Assembly (NCBI RefSeq): GCF_003696285.1
Contig: NZ_RFFL01000008.1
Coordinates: 124,001-188,000, forward strand
DNA from: Stutzerimonas nitrititolerans
GTDB lineage: Bacteria > Pseudomonadota > Gammaproteobacteria > Pseudomonadales > Pseudomonadaceae
Direction: 5' to 3'
DNA: 64,000 nucleotides
The translations under genes and the position numbers were made by a program. Below the pieces are notes generated by a model, which had not been told where the DNA came from, ran no database searches, and saw nothing but the letters and a program-made list of their open reading frames with translations. This document shows positions 29,022 to 38,666 of the stretch, piece by piece (position 1 is the stretch's first letter; each line of letters begins with the position of its first letter).

Positions 29022-30194
29022 ATGAGAGCGCTTCGCTGGCACGGCAAGCACGACATCCGTTGCGACAATCACGTACCCGACCCCTCCATCGAAGATCCGC
29101 GCGACGCCATCGTCAAGGTCAGTTCCTGCGCGATCTGCGGCTCGGACCTGCACCTCTACGACGGCTTCATGCCCGGCATGAAACACGGCGACATCATGGG
29201 CCACGAGTTCATGGGCGAGGTCATGGAGGTCGGCTCGGCGAACAAGAAGCTCAAAGTCGGCGACCGCGTGGTGGTGCCCTTCACCATCGTCTGTGGCGAG
29301 TGCGACCAGTGTCGGCGCGGCAACTTCTCGGTGTGCGAGCGCAGCAACCGCAACAAGGACATCGCCGACAAACTGTTCGGCCACACCACTGCCGGGCTCT
29401 ACGGCTACACCCACCTCACCGGCGGCTACGCGGGCGGTCAGGCCGAGTACGTGCGCGTGCCCTACGCCGACGTCGGCCCGGTGGTGATTCCCGATGGCAT
29501 GACCGACGAGCAGGTGCTGTTCCTCGGCGACATCCTGCCTACCGGCTGGCAGGCCGCGGCGCAGTGTGACATCCAGCCCACCGACACGGTGGCGATCTGG
29601 GGCGCGGGGCCGGTGGGCCAGTTCGCCATCCGCAGCGCGGTGATGATGGGCGCTGAACAGGTGATCTGCATCGACAACGTGCCCGAGCGGCTGTCTATGG
29701 CTCGTGCTGGCGGTGCCATCACTATCAATTTCGATGAAGAAAGCGTGCTCGATCGGCTCAAGGAGCTGACCCGCGGCAAGGGTCCGGAGAAGTGCATCGA
29801 CTCGGTGGGCATGGAGGCGCATGCGGCGCGCTCCATCGACTCCATGTACGACCGCGCCAAGCAGGCGCTGATGCTGGAGTCGGACCGCCCGCACGTGCTG
29901 CGCGAGATGATCTATGTCTGCCGCCCGGCCGGAATCATTTCCATTCCCGGTGTGTATGGCGGGCTGATCGACAAGATTCCGTTCGGCGCGGCGATGAACA
30001 AGGGCCTGACCTTCCGCATGGGCCAGACCCACGTCAACCGCTGGACCGACGACCTGCTCAAGCGCATCCAGGAAGGCCAGATCGACCCGAGCTTCGTCAT
30101 CACCCACAGCGTCAGCCTCGAGCAGGGGCCGGAGATGTACAAGACCTTCCGCGACAAGCATGACGGTTGCATCAAGGTAGTTCTCAAACCCTGA
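29022..30194 (+). CDS. Zinc-dependent alcohol dehydrogenase
   Basis: This 390-residue medium-chain dehydrogenase has the catalytic zinc ligands Cys39 (CAICGSDLH) and His61-Glu62 (GHEF), four structural-zinc cysteines (Cys91, 94, 97 and 105) and the NAD-binding GAGPVGQFA motif near residue 195. The long loop and C-terminus resemble the glutathione-independent formaldehyde dehydrogenase subgroup. The substrate is not determinable from sequence. An AGGAG site lies 7 nt before the ATG. Confidence 0.9.
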   Translation: MRALRWHGKHDIRCDNHVPDPSIEDPRDAIVKVSSCAICGSDLHLYDGFMPGMKHGDIMGHEFMGEVMEVGSANKKLKVGDRVVVPFTIVCGECDQCRRGNFSVCERSNRNKDIADKLFGHTTAGLYGYTHLTGGYAGGQAEYVRVPYADVGPVVIPDGMTDEQVLFLGDILPTGWQAAAQCDIQPTDTVAIWGAGPVGQFAIRSAVMMGAEQVICIDNVPERLSMARAGGAITINFDEESVLDRLKELTRGKGPEKCIDSVGMEAHAARSIDSMYDRAKQALMLESDRPHVLREMIYVCRPAGIISIPGVYGGLIDKIPFGAAMNKGLTFRMGQTHVNRWTDDLLKRIQEGQIDPSFVITHSVSLEQGPEMYKTFRDKHDGCIKVVLKP

Positions 30195-30205
30195 CCGACA
30201 GACCA

Positions 30206-30388
30206 TGTGAAAACTACTGCGCTCGGTGATGCTGCGTTAAGAACAGGCTCAAAATGCTCATCTACAAGCCGTAAACTCCGCTTTTTCGCCTGTTTTGACT
30301 CGCTGCGTTCGCCCTTCGGGCCAGCCTTCGGCTGTTACTCCCGCTGGTCGTTGCGCCTTGCCTGACCTTCGCTCGCTACGTTTTCACA
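30206..30388. repeat. MITE-like dispersed repeat element
   Basis: A 183-bp non-coding element is bounded by perfect 9-bp terminal inverted repeats (TGTGAAAAC at 30206-30214, GTTTTCACA at 30380-30388), with further partial symmetry inward. It begins 11 bp after the dehydrogenase stop. It carries no transposase. Similar blocks recur between genes in Pseudomonas genomes. Confidence 0.6.
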
Positions 30389-30444
30389 AGGCCTGCAAGA
30401 TGCCGTTCTCCGCTTTTGTGGAGGCGGTCAAGCGAGGAGATTTC

Positions 30445-30963
30445 ATGAGCATTCCACGTCAAGTCACCCGTCCCAACCACTCGGCGCGCTCGCTGGCGCG
30501 AGGGCTCGGCTGGTTCAGCATCGGCCTGGGCGTCGTGCAGCTGCTGGCGCCCAGGCAGGTGTCGCGGTTCATCGGCATGCCCGGCTCCGAAGGCATGATC
30601 CGCGCCTGCGGCGTGCGCGAGATCGCCACCGGAATCGGCATTCTCATGGCCGATGATCCCAAGCCCTGGATCTATGGCCGCGTCGGCGGCGATGCGCTGG
30701 ACCTGGCCGGCCTCGGATGGAGCATCGAGCATGGGCGCGAACCGGCCAACGCCGCCATCGCAGCCGGTGCGGTGGCCGGCATCACCGCGCTGGACCTGAG
30801 TTGCGCCAAGGCGCTGGATGCCGAACGGGTGCCGGTGACCGAGTGGGATTACAGCGACCGCAGTGGCTTTGCCGCCGGGCCGGAACAGGTGCGCGGCAGC
30901 GTCGGGGCCGAGTTCGCCGCCGCCCGCGCCGAGCCCAACGGGTATTCGCAGCCGTTGCACTGA
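30445..30963 (+). CDS. Small membrane-associated protein of unknown function
   Basis: The 172-residue protein starts at the ATG with GAGGAG 8 nt upstream. It has hydrophobic stretches at GWFSIGLGVVQLLAP, CGVREIATGIGILMA and AAIAAGAVAGITALDL, so it is probably an inner-membrane protein. An upstream in-frame extension would run into the repeat element and is not conserved-looking. I do not recognise the function; it resembles short proteins annotated as cyclase/dehydrase-associated membrane proteins. Confidence 0.7.
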   Translation: MSIPRQVTRPNHSARSLARGLGWFSIGLGVVQLLAPRQVSRFIGMPGSEGMIRACGVREIATGIGILMADDPKPWIYGRVGGDALDLAGLGWSIEHGREPANAAIAAGAVAGITALDLSCAKALDAERVPVTEWDYSDRSGFAAGPEQVRGSVGAEFAAARAEPNGYSQPLH

Positions 30964-30970
30964 CCGCTGT

Positions 30971-31027
30971 CGTAGGGCCGAACTTGTTCGGCCTCTGCAC
31001 AGGTGGCCGAATGAATTCGGCCCTACG
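30971..31027. repeat. REP-like palindrome (CGTAGGGCCGAA type)
   Basis: CGTAGGGCCGAA (30971-30982) and TTCGGCCCTACG (31016-31027) are perfect 12-bp inverted arms, with smaller inner hairpins. It directly follows the small membrane-protein gene and may act as a transcription terminator or RNA-stabilising hairpin. Confidence 0.7.
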
Positions 31028-31136
31028 GGCAGCGAAACGCAGGACTTGAGCAGCGGATTTTTTGCTAAGGTGAGCGGCCGTTTCGGTCGCTTGCACCTTT
31101 CCACGTGCGCGTCGCTCAAGCTGCAGTCGAGATTCC

Positions 31137-32069
31137 ATGTCCTCGGTCGTCAACGTCGTCCTGCCTGTCTTTGCGCTGATCTTTCTCGGCTATCTGTGCC
31201 GTCGCACCAATCGCCTGGGGCCTTCTGCGGCCTCGGAACTCAATCGCTTCGTAGTCTGGCTGGGGCTGCCGGCGCTGTTGTTCAAGATCACGGCGACCTC
31301 CACCTGGGCCGAGGTATGGCAGCCCGGCTTCATTGCCGCCTTTTCCATCGGCTGCCTCGGCGTGTTCGCCTTTACCCTGCTGTATCGCGTAATGCAGAAA
31401 CAGCCGCTGGTGGATGCGAGCCTCGATGCGCTGGGCGCCTCCTATGCCAATACCGGCTATGTCGGCTTTCCGCTGTGCCTGCTGATTCTCGGCGAGGCGG
31501 GGCTGCAACCGGCCCTGGTCGCCTCCCTGATCGTGGTCTGTGTGCTGTTCGCCCTCGCCCTGGCCTGCGTCGAGATGGGGCTGCACGCGGGGCAGGGCAT
31601 AGCGAAGACCCTGGCCAAGGTGAGTCGCTCGCTGTCGATGAATCCGTTGGTGCTGGCGCCCCTGCTCGGCGGCGCCTGGGCCTTCGGCGGGCTCGAGTTG
31701 CCCAGCGGGCCGAAAACCCTGCTGGACCTGCTCGGCGCTGCGGCGGCGCCCTGCGCCCTGGTATCGCTCGGACTGTTTCTGGCCCAGCCGCAGCCCAGCG
31801 GCCCGGTGCGCGGGGTCTGGCCGCTGGTGCTGCTGAAGCTGATCGTGCAACCGGCGCTGACCTGGTATTTCGCCGCGGTGGTGTTCGAGCTGGAGCCGCT
31901 GTGGGTCTACTCCGCCCTGCTGCTGAGTGCGCTACCCACCGGCACCGGGCCCTACATGCTGGCGGAGTTCTATGGCCGCGAAGGCTCGCGGGTGTCGCGG
32001 GTGGTGCTGCTGTCGACGCTGGGTTCGCTGGTTACCCTGTCGATCTGCCTCTACCTGCTGCCGGTTTGA
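31137..32069 (+). CDS. AEC family (auxin efflux carrier-like) transporter
   Basis: The 310-residue inner-membrane protein has about ten membrane segments. It shows the typical N-terminal half (VLPVFALIFLGYLCRR, NRFVVWLGLPALLF), the ASYANTGYVGFPL motif and the C-terminal ALLLSALPTGTGPYMLAEFYG motif. Members export organic acids or amino-acid-like anions; the substrate here is unknown. A palindromic repeat follows. Confidence 0.88.
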   Translation: MSSVVNVVLPVFALIFLGYLCRRTNRLGPSAASELNRFVVWLGLPALLFKITATSTWAEVWQPGFIAAFSIGCLGVFAFTLLYRVMQKQPLVDASLDALGASYANTGYVGFPLCLLILGEAGLQPALVASLIVVCVLFALALACVEMGLHAGQGIAKTLAKVSRSLSMNPLVLAPLLGGAWAFGGLELPSGPKTLLDLLGAAAAPCALVSLGLFLAQPQPSGPVRGVWPLVLLKLIVQPALTWYFAAVVFELEPLWVYSALLLSALPTGTGPYMLAEFYGREGSRVSRVVLLSTLGSLVTLSICLYLLPV

Positions 32070-32079
32070 GGGATTGGTA

Positions 32080-32162
32080 CGCGTGGAAAACGCTTCGCGA
32101 TTTTCCACCCTACGCTCGGTCAAGCGTAGGGTGGATAATGCCGAAGGCTTATCCACGCGTAA
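32080..32162. repeat. Double REP-like palindrome, likely bidirectional terminator
   Basis: Two hairpins of the GTGGAAAACGC...TTTTCCACCCTACG type stand in mirror orientation, so the 83 bp form one large imperfect palindrome (TACGCGTGGA at one end, TCCACGCGTA at the other). It lies exactly between the convergent AEC transporter and methyltransferase genes. Confidence 0.75.
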
Positions 32163-32169
32163 CCCAAGG

Positions 32170-33117
32170 TCAGCTCCCAGGTCGCGTCACTTCCAGCACC
32201 ACGGCGGCGATGCGGTCGCAGCGGGTGTAGGCGCCTCCCAGCAGTTCCTCGCCGAACACGTCCGGGTCCACCTCGCGGTAGCGCCATTCAAGGGGACGAC
32301 CTTCGAGGCGCTGGCAGACTTCCTGGCGGAAGGGGTCCTTGTTGTCGACCATCGCCACACCGGTATACAGCAGCAGACTGCCGCACGGCGCCAGGCGCGT
32401 GATGGCGCTTTCCAGGATGGCCAGCGACAGCCCGGCACCCAGCGGGCCGCCGCCGTGGCGGTAGGCGCGCTCGGTCGGATCGACCAGATAGGGCGGGTTG
32501 GCCAGTATCAGGTCGAACTCGCCGTCGACGGCATCGAGCAGGTTGCTGTGCCGCGCTTGCAGGTTGTCCGCCGCGGCCAGCGCGGCATTCACCTGGGTCA
32601 GGCGCAGCGCGGCGGGGTTGATGTCCACCGCCAGTACCTCGGCCTGGGGTCGCGCCAGAGCGGTGAGGACGGCTCCCGCACCGGAGCCACAGCCAATGTC
32701 TACGGCGCGCCCGATGTTGCCCCGATGAAGATTCAGGTGCGCCTGGATGGCACTGGCGAAACGGTAGGTGTCCGGGCCGAAGAACACCGCATCCGCTGCC
32801 TCGGTGGGAAATGCCGAATGCACGAACAGCTGGCCGTCGAGGCTCGACAGCCGTACCCGGCTGCGCCAGCGCGAGCCGCAGGCTTCGAGCACGCCGGCCT
32901 GTTCCATCAGGCTGAAGATCGCCGGCGGCAGCAGTTCGCGCTGGAACGGCCGGCTCCAGCCGAACACGTCGGGCAGGTCCTCGGCCAGAGCATTCTCAGG
33001 CCGCTGATTGACCCGCTCGTGGGTGAGTGGCGTGGGGGTGATGAAGTGGTAGCCACGCTCGCGCAGCGCCTGGGCCAGATGCAGCAGCGCCTGATCCTGT
33101 GCTTTTTCCGAGATCAT
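32170..33117 (-). CDS. Class I SAM-dependent methyltransferase
   Basis: The 315-residue protein has motif I AVDIGCGSGAGAVLTAL at about residue 138, the acidic motif LAVDIN and the NPPY motif (LILANPPYLVDP) typical of N-methyltransferases acting on planar amino groups, such as PrmC/RlmG-type enzymes. The target is unknown. It lies 24 bp after the haem-oxygenase-like gene on the same strand, so the two may be co-transcribed. Confidence 0.85.
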   Translation of the reverse strand: MISEKAQDQALLHLAQALRERGYHFITPTPLTHERVNQRPENALAEDLPDVFGWSRPFQRELLPPAIFSLMEQAGVLEACGSRWRSRVRLSSLDGQLFVHSAFPTEAADAVFFGPDTYRFASAIQAHLNLHRGNIGRAVDIGCGSGAGAVLTALARPQAEVLAVDINPAALRLTQVNAALAAADNLQARHSNLLDAVDGEFDLILANPPYLVDPTERAYRHGGGPLGAGLSLAILESAITRLAPCGSLLLYTGVAMVDNKDPFRQEVCQRLEGRPLEWRYREVDPDVFGEELLGGAYTRCDRIAAVVLEVTRPGS

Positions 33118-33141
33118 TGGATTCCCTGGCGTATGTCGCCT

Positions 33142-34548
33142 TCAGTTGAATAGCCCGGTAAACAGCCGCGTGGCCAGCAGGCCGGCGTGGCTGTGATGAA
33201 GGGTGGGGGCCAGCAGCGGCAGCAGATGACGCATGCGCGCCTCGCGGCTGGGCAGTCTGGCCAGTTGCTGTTCCAGCAGCTGCGCCTCCTGGTCGAAATC
33301 GTTGTCCGCACGGCGCTGCTGTGGGTGCCGGTCGTCGCATTGTCCCTGCGCCGGCCTGAGCGGCGGCCTGGCTGCTTTGGGCGACTGCTCGGCCAGCCAG
33401 TCGCCGGCGATCCAGTCATGGATCAGCTGCTGTTCGTGGGAGCTGAACACGCCGAACATTGGTGCCTGCTCACCGGTGATCAATTGCCAGAAGCGGCTGG
33501 CCTGCGGGTCCTGGCCGCGCTTGATCCAGCCGCGCCGCTGCATGATGTCGAGAAACTGCTCGATCAGCGTCGGCGCCGCCAGCCACTGGTTCACCGTGCG
33601 GCCCTCGAAGCGGCAGTAATCGGAATGGACGAATTGCCCGACGGCCGCCTTCTTCTCGAGGATGCGTCGCACCTCGCGGTCGATATCGAAGCCCTCGATC
33701 ACCGACAGGGTGCTGGCGCCCAGTTCGTTGAGGCGATAGCCATTACCGACGCGACGATAGAATTCGGCACTGTCGCCCACCTGCGGCCAAGCGGCCTGCA
33801 GGCTTTGCACGGCCTTCCTGGCATGGCCGTTGTCGGCGTTGTCGACCGTGACGTGCAGGGTGAAGTAATAGGGATCGATGCCCAACTCGGTCAGCTCGTA
33901 GGCGGTGATCAGCAGGTGCAACGGCAGTTGTTCGTAGCCGAGGTTGAAACCGATCACCTCCGGCAGGAACTGCTCGGCGCACTCGGCCAGGGCCAACTGG
34001 ATCGCACCCTGCACGAAGTGCTCCTCGTCCAGGTCCTGCCAGTCGTCGCAGCCCTGGCTGGCGAGCAGCTTGCGGTAGAGCACCACGTGGTTCTTTTCCG
34101 GCAGACCCTCACCGAGCTCTTCCAGATAGGTCTGGATCAATGCCTGGAAACGCGGTTCGTCCCAGCGCTGCAGCAGGCCGTAGAGCCAGGCGCCGTCGAC
34201 CAGCTTGGTTGGCGCCACCCCGCGCAGGAAATGCAGTGCATGGGCCTTGCTGGAAAAATAGCGTCGGGGCGCGCCGGCACGCCGACTGTCCAGATAGGCC
34301 TGGTACTGCCGGCCGATCCTTTCGGTATGCCCGCCCAGCCAGTCGCCTAGCCCGGCCGGGTCGGCCGGAAGATCACAAGGTAGATCGGCGGCAACTTCCA
34401 ACTGGTCACGCAGATAATCCGCGGCTCGGTGGCGCACGGCGTCCTGCTTCGGCTCTTCGAGCAGCGCGAAATAAAGATCCTTCGACGCCGTGGGCTCCAG
34501 GAGCGAAACAGGTCGGACGTCGGCTGGCAGGCTTCGGGTCAATTGCAT
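33142..34548 (-). CDS. Iron-containing redox enzyme family protein (haem-oxygenase-like fold)
   Basis: The 468-residue protein has in its middle a helical segment rich in potential metal ligands (AECAEQFLPE, GYEQLPLHLL, then YFTLHVTVDNADNGHA at about residues 185-245). This fits the Haem_oxygenas_2/HDO superfamily of diiron oxygenases. The reaction is unknown. It is followed closely by a methyltransferase, suggesting a small modification module. The C-terminal third is more variable and contains a Gln/Arg-rich linker. Confidence 0.75.
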   Translation of the reverse strand: MQLTRSLPADVRPVSLLEPTASKDLYFALLEEPKQDAVRHRAADYLRDQLEVAADLPCDLPADPAGLGDWLGGHTERIGRQYQAYLDSRRAGAPRRYFSSKAHALHFLRGVAPTKLVDGAWLYGLLQRWDEPRFQALIQTYLEELGEGLPEKNHVVLYRKLLASQGCDDWQDLDEEHFVQGAIQLALAECAEQFLPEVIGFNLGYEQLPLHLLITAYELTELGIDPYYFTLHVTVDNADNGHARKAVQSLQAAWPQVGDSAEFYRRVGNGYRLNELGASTLSVIEGFDIDREVRRILEKKAAVGQFVHSDYCRFEGRTVNQWLAAPTLIEQFLDIMQRRGWIKRGQDPQASRFWQLITGEQAPMFGVFSSHEQQLIHDWIAGDWLAEQSPKAARPPLRPAQGQCDDRHPQQRRADNDFDQEAQLLEQQLARLPSREARMRHLLPLLAPTLHHSHAGLLATRLFTGLFN

Positions 34549-34739
34549 GGTTCACACGGGATGACAGCGGGAAAACCCCAGTACGAAATTTGGCCGCCCG
34601 CCGCGAGGATTAGTTCAGCCTGCCCGCCGAATGGCCGGCTTGCGCGCTCGCTTCGCTGCAACTTCTGCGCAGGTGCGCCTTCCTACCTGAAGGGCCGCCG
34701 CCGGCCCGCAATTAGCCTGCAACCGCAATGGGAGGCCGC

Positions 34740-34943
34740 ATGAAGCAGCAAGAAGATGGCAAAGAAACCCTCGACGATCGCCCCGAGCGCCCGCGCGGAC
34801 CCAGCCAGGGCGAAGCCGCCGGCGGTGATCGCCATGATGTTCCGGGTGGCGCCTACAACGTACCGCCCGGCATGGCCGACGAGGTCAGCGAGGACGACGC
34901 GCAGCGGGATCGCCAGCGCGGCAAGCAGAAGCCGGAGCGTTAG
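34740..34943 (+). CDS. Small hydrophilic protein of unknown function
   Basis: A GGGAGG site 4 nt before the ATG supports this 67-residue reading frame. The product (MKQQEDGKETLDDRPERP...) is almost entirely charged or small residues, with no hydrophobic core, and is probably disordered. No family was recognised. Confidence 0.5.
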   Translation: MKQQEDGKETLDDRPERPRGPSQGEAAGGDRHDVPGGAYNVPPGMADEVSEDDAQRDRQRGKQKPER

Positions 34944-35069
34944 AGCGCCGTTCCGCGCGGCACTTAAGGGAAACTCCTTTCAGGTCGCTTGTTGCAGGGG
35001 AACACCATCGGCACTTTGGCGAATACTCGCGCCTGGTGCGGTGGGGAAACTCTTCTGCGGGGACCCGAA

Positions 35070-35402
35070 ATGCGCCAACACAGCCGCCTGACGTTCCGCC
35101 ATCTCAGCCGGATTCAGGTGACGAATCGACTCAGCGGCGATCCCTTGGGGTATGTCGCCGACCTGTCCGTGGGCGGTCTGCGACTGGTCGCCAGTCAGCC
35201 GCTGGAGGTCGGTGGATGCTACGAGATGTGCCTGCACGTGCCTGATCACCGCGACAAGCTGCGTGCGCTGGACGTGGTGGTGAACTGCCAGTGGGTCCGC
35301 AAGATTCCGCGCCGCGACTCGTTCGAGATGGGGTTCGCCCTCGACCGACCGAGCCAGGCCTTTGTCGACCTGGTTGCGGAGATGCTGCCCAAGCGCCGCT
35401 GA
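35070..35402 (+). CDS. PilZ domain protein
   Basis: The 110-residue single-domain protein has the c-di-GMP-binding signatures RQHSR (RxxxR, residues 2-6) and DLSVGGLRL (DxSxxG). The ATG at 35070 places RxxxR at the N-terminus. It converges on flhA of the lateral flagellar island and stops 32 bp from it, so a role in c-di-GMP control of motility is plausible but inferred. Confidence 0.85.
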   Translation: MRQHSRLTFRHLSRIQVTNRLSGDPLGYVADLSVGGLRLVASQPLEVGGCYEMCLHVPDHRDKLRALDVVVNCQWVRKIPRRDSFEMGFALDRPSQAFVDLVAEMLPKRR

Positions 35403-35433
35403 GCCGGCGCTTGGCTGACTGGCGAGCGGTGCG

Positions 35434-37530
35434 TCAGCCCAGCGTGCCGAGAATATTCACACCGACCCGATCAGGAATCTCGTTCTGCGACAGCACATGC
35501 AGACCGGGGCTGAACACCCGCGCGTAACGTGACAGTAGCGGACGCAGCTGCGGCATCACCGTGAGGATCGGCGGGTGACCGTCCTTGCGCAGCTTTTCCT
35601 TCACCACCGGCATGCTGTTCTGCAACTGGTTGAGCAGACTCGGTTCCACCGGGATGTTGTCCAGGCTGACCTGGCCGGCTTGCTGGGCGATGGCCAGGGC
35701 ATTGAGCAGGGTGTTTTCCAGCGCGTTTTCCAGCACGAATACCGCCAGCTCACGACGATCTCCGGCAATCATCGAAACGATGCTGCGACGCAGCGCATAG
35801 CGCACGTCGGCGGCCAGCAGCACCGGGTCCTTGGTGGTCTCGCTGCATTCGAGCAGCGTACTGGCAATGGTTTCGATATCCCGCAGCGGTACTTCTTCCT
35901 GCAACAGCTGGCGGTATACGCGCATCTGCTGGGTATAGGTCAGCGCGCCCTTGAGACTTTCGGCGAGCTTCGGCGCCTGCAGCGTCAGGCGTTGCATCAG
36001 GTGCTCGACGTCGTCGTGCTTGAACAGATCCGGCAGGTGTTCACGCACCACCTTGTTCAGGTGCGTGGCGATCACGCTGGCGCAATCGATCACCTGGTAG
36101 CCGAGGTTCAGCGCGCGCGACTTGTCCGCCGGCTGGATCCACACCACCTGCATCCGATAGGCCGGATCGGTACCGAGAATGCCATCGATCTCGCCATAGA
36201 GTTCCGGCGACGGGATGGCCATCAGGCGGTCGGCGTGCAACTCGGCGCCATCGATCTTCTCGCCATTGATGAAGATGTCGTACTGCGAAGCCTTCAGCCG
36301 CAGGCTGTCGCGGATCTGCACTTCCGGCAGCAGGAAGCCCAGGTGTTCGGACAGCGTCTGGCGCACCCCGCGCACCCGCGCCGGCAACGGCGCCCCCGAG
36401 GCTTCGTTGACCAGCCCGACCAGCTTGTAGCCGAGAGAGATGGACAGGCGCTCGACCAGCGGAATGTCTTCCCAGGCCAGGCTCTGCGCGCGTTCCTTGT
36501 CCATCGCCTGGCCGATGGCCTGGATTTCCTTGAGGTCGGTGCCGGTAGCCGGCGGTTCATGCTTCGATACACGCCAGCCGATGAAAGCGATCAGCGCGGC
36601 GAAGCCGATGAACGCCAGGTGCGGCATGCCCGGAACCAGGCCGATGACGAACAGGATGCCAGCCACGGTGTACAGCGAGGCGGGGTTGGCCAGCAACTGG
36701 CGGCGCACCTGGCTGGTGATATCGCTGGACTCGTTGATCCGGGTAACGATGATGGCTGCCGCAGTGGCCAGCAGCAGCGCCGGAATCTGCGCTACCAGGC
36801 CGTCACCGATGGTTAGCAGGGCGTAGAGCTTGAAGGCTTCGCCAGCGGCCAGTCCATGGACGAAGACGCCGATGGCGAAGCCGCCGAACAGGTTGATCAG
36901 CAGGATCAGGATGCCGGCGATGGCGTCACCCCGAACGAACTTCGACGCGCCGTCCATGGCGCCATAGAAATCGGCTTCCTTGGCTACTTCCTGACGTCGC
37001 GCCTTGGCTTCCTCGTTGGTTACCAGCCCCGCGTTGAGATCGGCATCGATGGCCATCTGCTTGCCGGGCAAGGCGTCCAGGGTGAAGCGCGCGGTAACTT
37101 CCGAGATCCGCTCGCCGCCCTTGGTGATGACGATGAAGTTGATGATCATCAGGATAACGAACACCACCAGGCCGACGATGAAGTTGCCGCCGATCACCAC
37201 TTCCCCGAAGGCCTCGATCACCTTACCCGCGGCGCCAGTGCCGGTATGCCCCTCGAGCAGCACCACCCGTGTCGAAGCGACGTTCAGGCACAGGCGCATG
37301 AGTGTCGTGATCAGAATTACCGTGGGGAACAACGAGAAGTCCAGCGGACTTCGCGATGACACGCTGACCAGCAGCACCAGGATCGACATGGCGATATTGA
37401 ACGTGAACAACGCATCCAGCAGCTGCGGGGGCAGCGGCAGGATGATCATCGCCAGGATCGACAGGATGATCAGTGGAATCCCTATCCGTCCGCTGCTGAA
37501 AGTCGGCGTCAGTTTCTGTATCAGGCTCAT
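35434..37530 (-). CDS. flhA: Flagellar export gate protein FlhA (lateral system)
   Basis: FlhA (698 aa) is the main export-gate component. It has about eight N-terminal membrane segments and the FHIPEP region (DFSLFPTVILITTLMRLCLNVASTR). The cytoplasmic part from about residue 330 contains the chaperone-docking domains. Its start overlaps the flhB stop (ATGA). It is the last gene of the leftward fliM-flhA operon. Confidence 0.96.
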   Translation of the reverse strand: MSLIQKLTPTFSSGRIGIPLIILSILAMIILPLPPQLLDALFTFNIAMSILVLLVSVSSRSPLDFSLFPTVILITTLMRLCLNVASTRVVLLEGHTGTGAAGKVIEAFGEVVIGGNFIVGLVVFVILMIINFIVITKGGERISEVTARFTLDALPGKQMAIDADLNAGLVTNEEAKARRQEVAKEADFYGAMDGASKFVRGDAIAGILILLINLFGGFAIGVFVHGLAAGEAFKLYALLTIGDGLVAQIPALLLATAAAIIVTRINESSDITSQVRRQLLANPASLYTVAGILFVIGLVPGMPHLAFIGFAALIAFIGWRVSKHEPPATGTDLKEIQAIGQAMDKERAQSLAWEDIPLVERLSISLGYKLVGLVNEASGAPLPARVRGVRQTLSEHLGFLLPEVQIRDSLRLKASQYDIFINGEKIDGAELHADRLMAIPSPELYGEIDGILGTDPAYRMQVVWIQPADKSRALNLGYQVIDCASVIATHLNKVVREHLPDLFKHDDVEHLMQRLTLQAPKLAESLKGALTYTQQMRVYRQLLQEEVPLRDIETIASTLLECSETTKDPVLLAADVRYALRRSIVSMIAGDRRELAVFVLENALENTLLNALAIAQQAGQVSLDNIPVEPSLLNQLQNSMPVVKEKLRKDGHPPILTVMPQLRPLLSRYARVFSPGLHVLSQNEIPDRVGVNILGTLG

Positions 37531-38666
37531 GTTCGGGCTCGGTTGAACAATTCTTCGGGAATGTGGATATCACTGGCCAGGCTGGGCCTGGCGCGCCGGC
37601 CCTGCTTCCAGGCCTTGAGCTGGAGGACGTAGGTCAGCACGTGAGCGACCGCGGTGTAGAGCGGTGCGGGAATCTGCTGGTTGACCTGGGTGCTGAAGTA
37701 GATCGCGCGCGCCAGCGGTGGCAGCTCGACCACTTCCAGCCCCTTGGCCTGAGCCAGCTTGCGCATGTACAGCGCCGTTTCATCGACGCCGCGGGCGATG
37801 ACGAAAGGCGTCTCGGCCTTCTTCGGGTCGTATTTCAGGGCCACTGCGTAGTGCGTCGGGTTGACGATCACCACGTCGGCGTCCTTGATCACCCGGCTGA
37901 TCTGGCGCTGGGACAGCTGGCGCTGCAGCTGCTTGATGCGCGCCTTCACTTCGGGGCGGCCTTCCTGATTCTTGTGTTCTTCCTTGCGCTCCTGCTTGGT
38001 CATGCGCATTTTTTTCAGGAAGAAGAAGCGTTGCAGCGGGACATCGATAAGCGAGAACAGCACGAATACCAACAACAGCGAGATGGCCAGGTTGAAGGTC
38101 AGCGAGAAGGCGCTGCCGATGGCATTGGCGATGTCGGTGCGCTGCAGCGCGATCAGCTGCGGCGCCGCGTAGTACAGCTGGCTGATGGCCACGCCCAGCA
38201 GCGCGCCGATCTTCAGCAGCGACTTGAGCAGCTCGGTCCAGTTCTGCGCGCCGACCATCCGGCCCAGCCCCGTGATCGGGTTGAGCTTGCTGAACTTGGG
38301 GGCGAAGTTCTTCGAGGCGAACACCCAGCCACCCGGCACCAGCGCGAAGGCGATGACCAGGATCGGCGTGATCAGCAGCGGCAGCAGCACGCTGATAAAG
38401 ACCAGCAGGTTGTGGGTCAGGATCAGCTGCAGGTCGTCGAGGCTCATCTCGCTTTCATGAAAGTTGATGTACGAGTAGCTGAACGACTGCTGCATGCCGT
38501 CGAAGAAGAAGCCGATGCTGAATTTGAGTACCAGCAGCGTCGCCAGCAGCGAGACTGTGGTGGCGACGTCCTTGGAGCGGGTGACCTGGCCATCGTCGCG
38601 ACTCTTCTTGAGCTTCTGCTCGGAGGCCTCTTCGGTCTTGTCCTGGGTGCTGTTCTGCTCAGACAT
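37527..38666 (-). CDS. flhB: Flagellar export switch protein FlhB (lateral system)
   Basis: The 379-residue protein has four membrane helices and a cytoplasmic domain with the autocleavage motif NPTH (VIVNPTHYAVALKYDP, about residue 265) that switches export from hook to filament substrates. The ATG at 38666 gives the normal MSEQNSTQDKTEEAS start; a GTG 9 bp upstream is possible. It overlaps fliR by 8 bp. Confidence 0.96.
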   Translation of the reverse strand: MSEQNSTQDKTEEASEQKLKKSRDDGQVTRSKDVATTVSLLATLLVLKFSIGFFFDGMQQSFSYSYINFHESEMSLDDLQLILTHNLLVFISVLLPLLITPILVIAFALVPGGWVFASKNFAPKFSKLNPITGLGRMVGAQNWTELLKSLLKIGALLGVAISQLYYAAPQLIALQRTDIANAIGSAFSLTFNLAISLLLVFVLFSLIDVPLQRFFFLKKMRMTKQERKEEHKNQEGRPEVKARIKQLQRQLSQRQISRVIKDADVVIVNPTHYAVALKYDPKKAETPFVIARGVDETALYMRKLAQAKGLEVVELPPLARAIYFSTQVNQQIPAPLYTAVAHVLTYVLQLKAWKQGRRARPSLASDIHIPEELFNRART

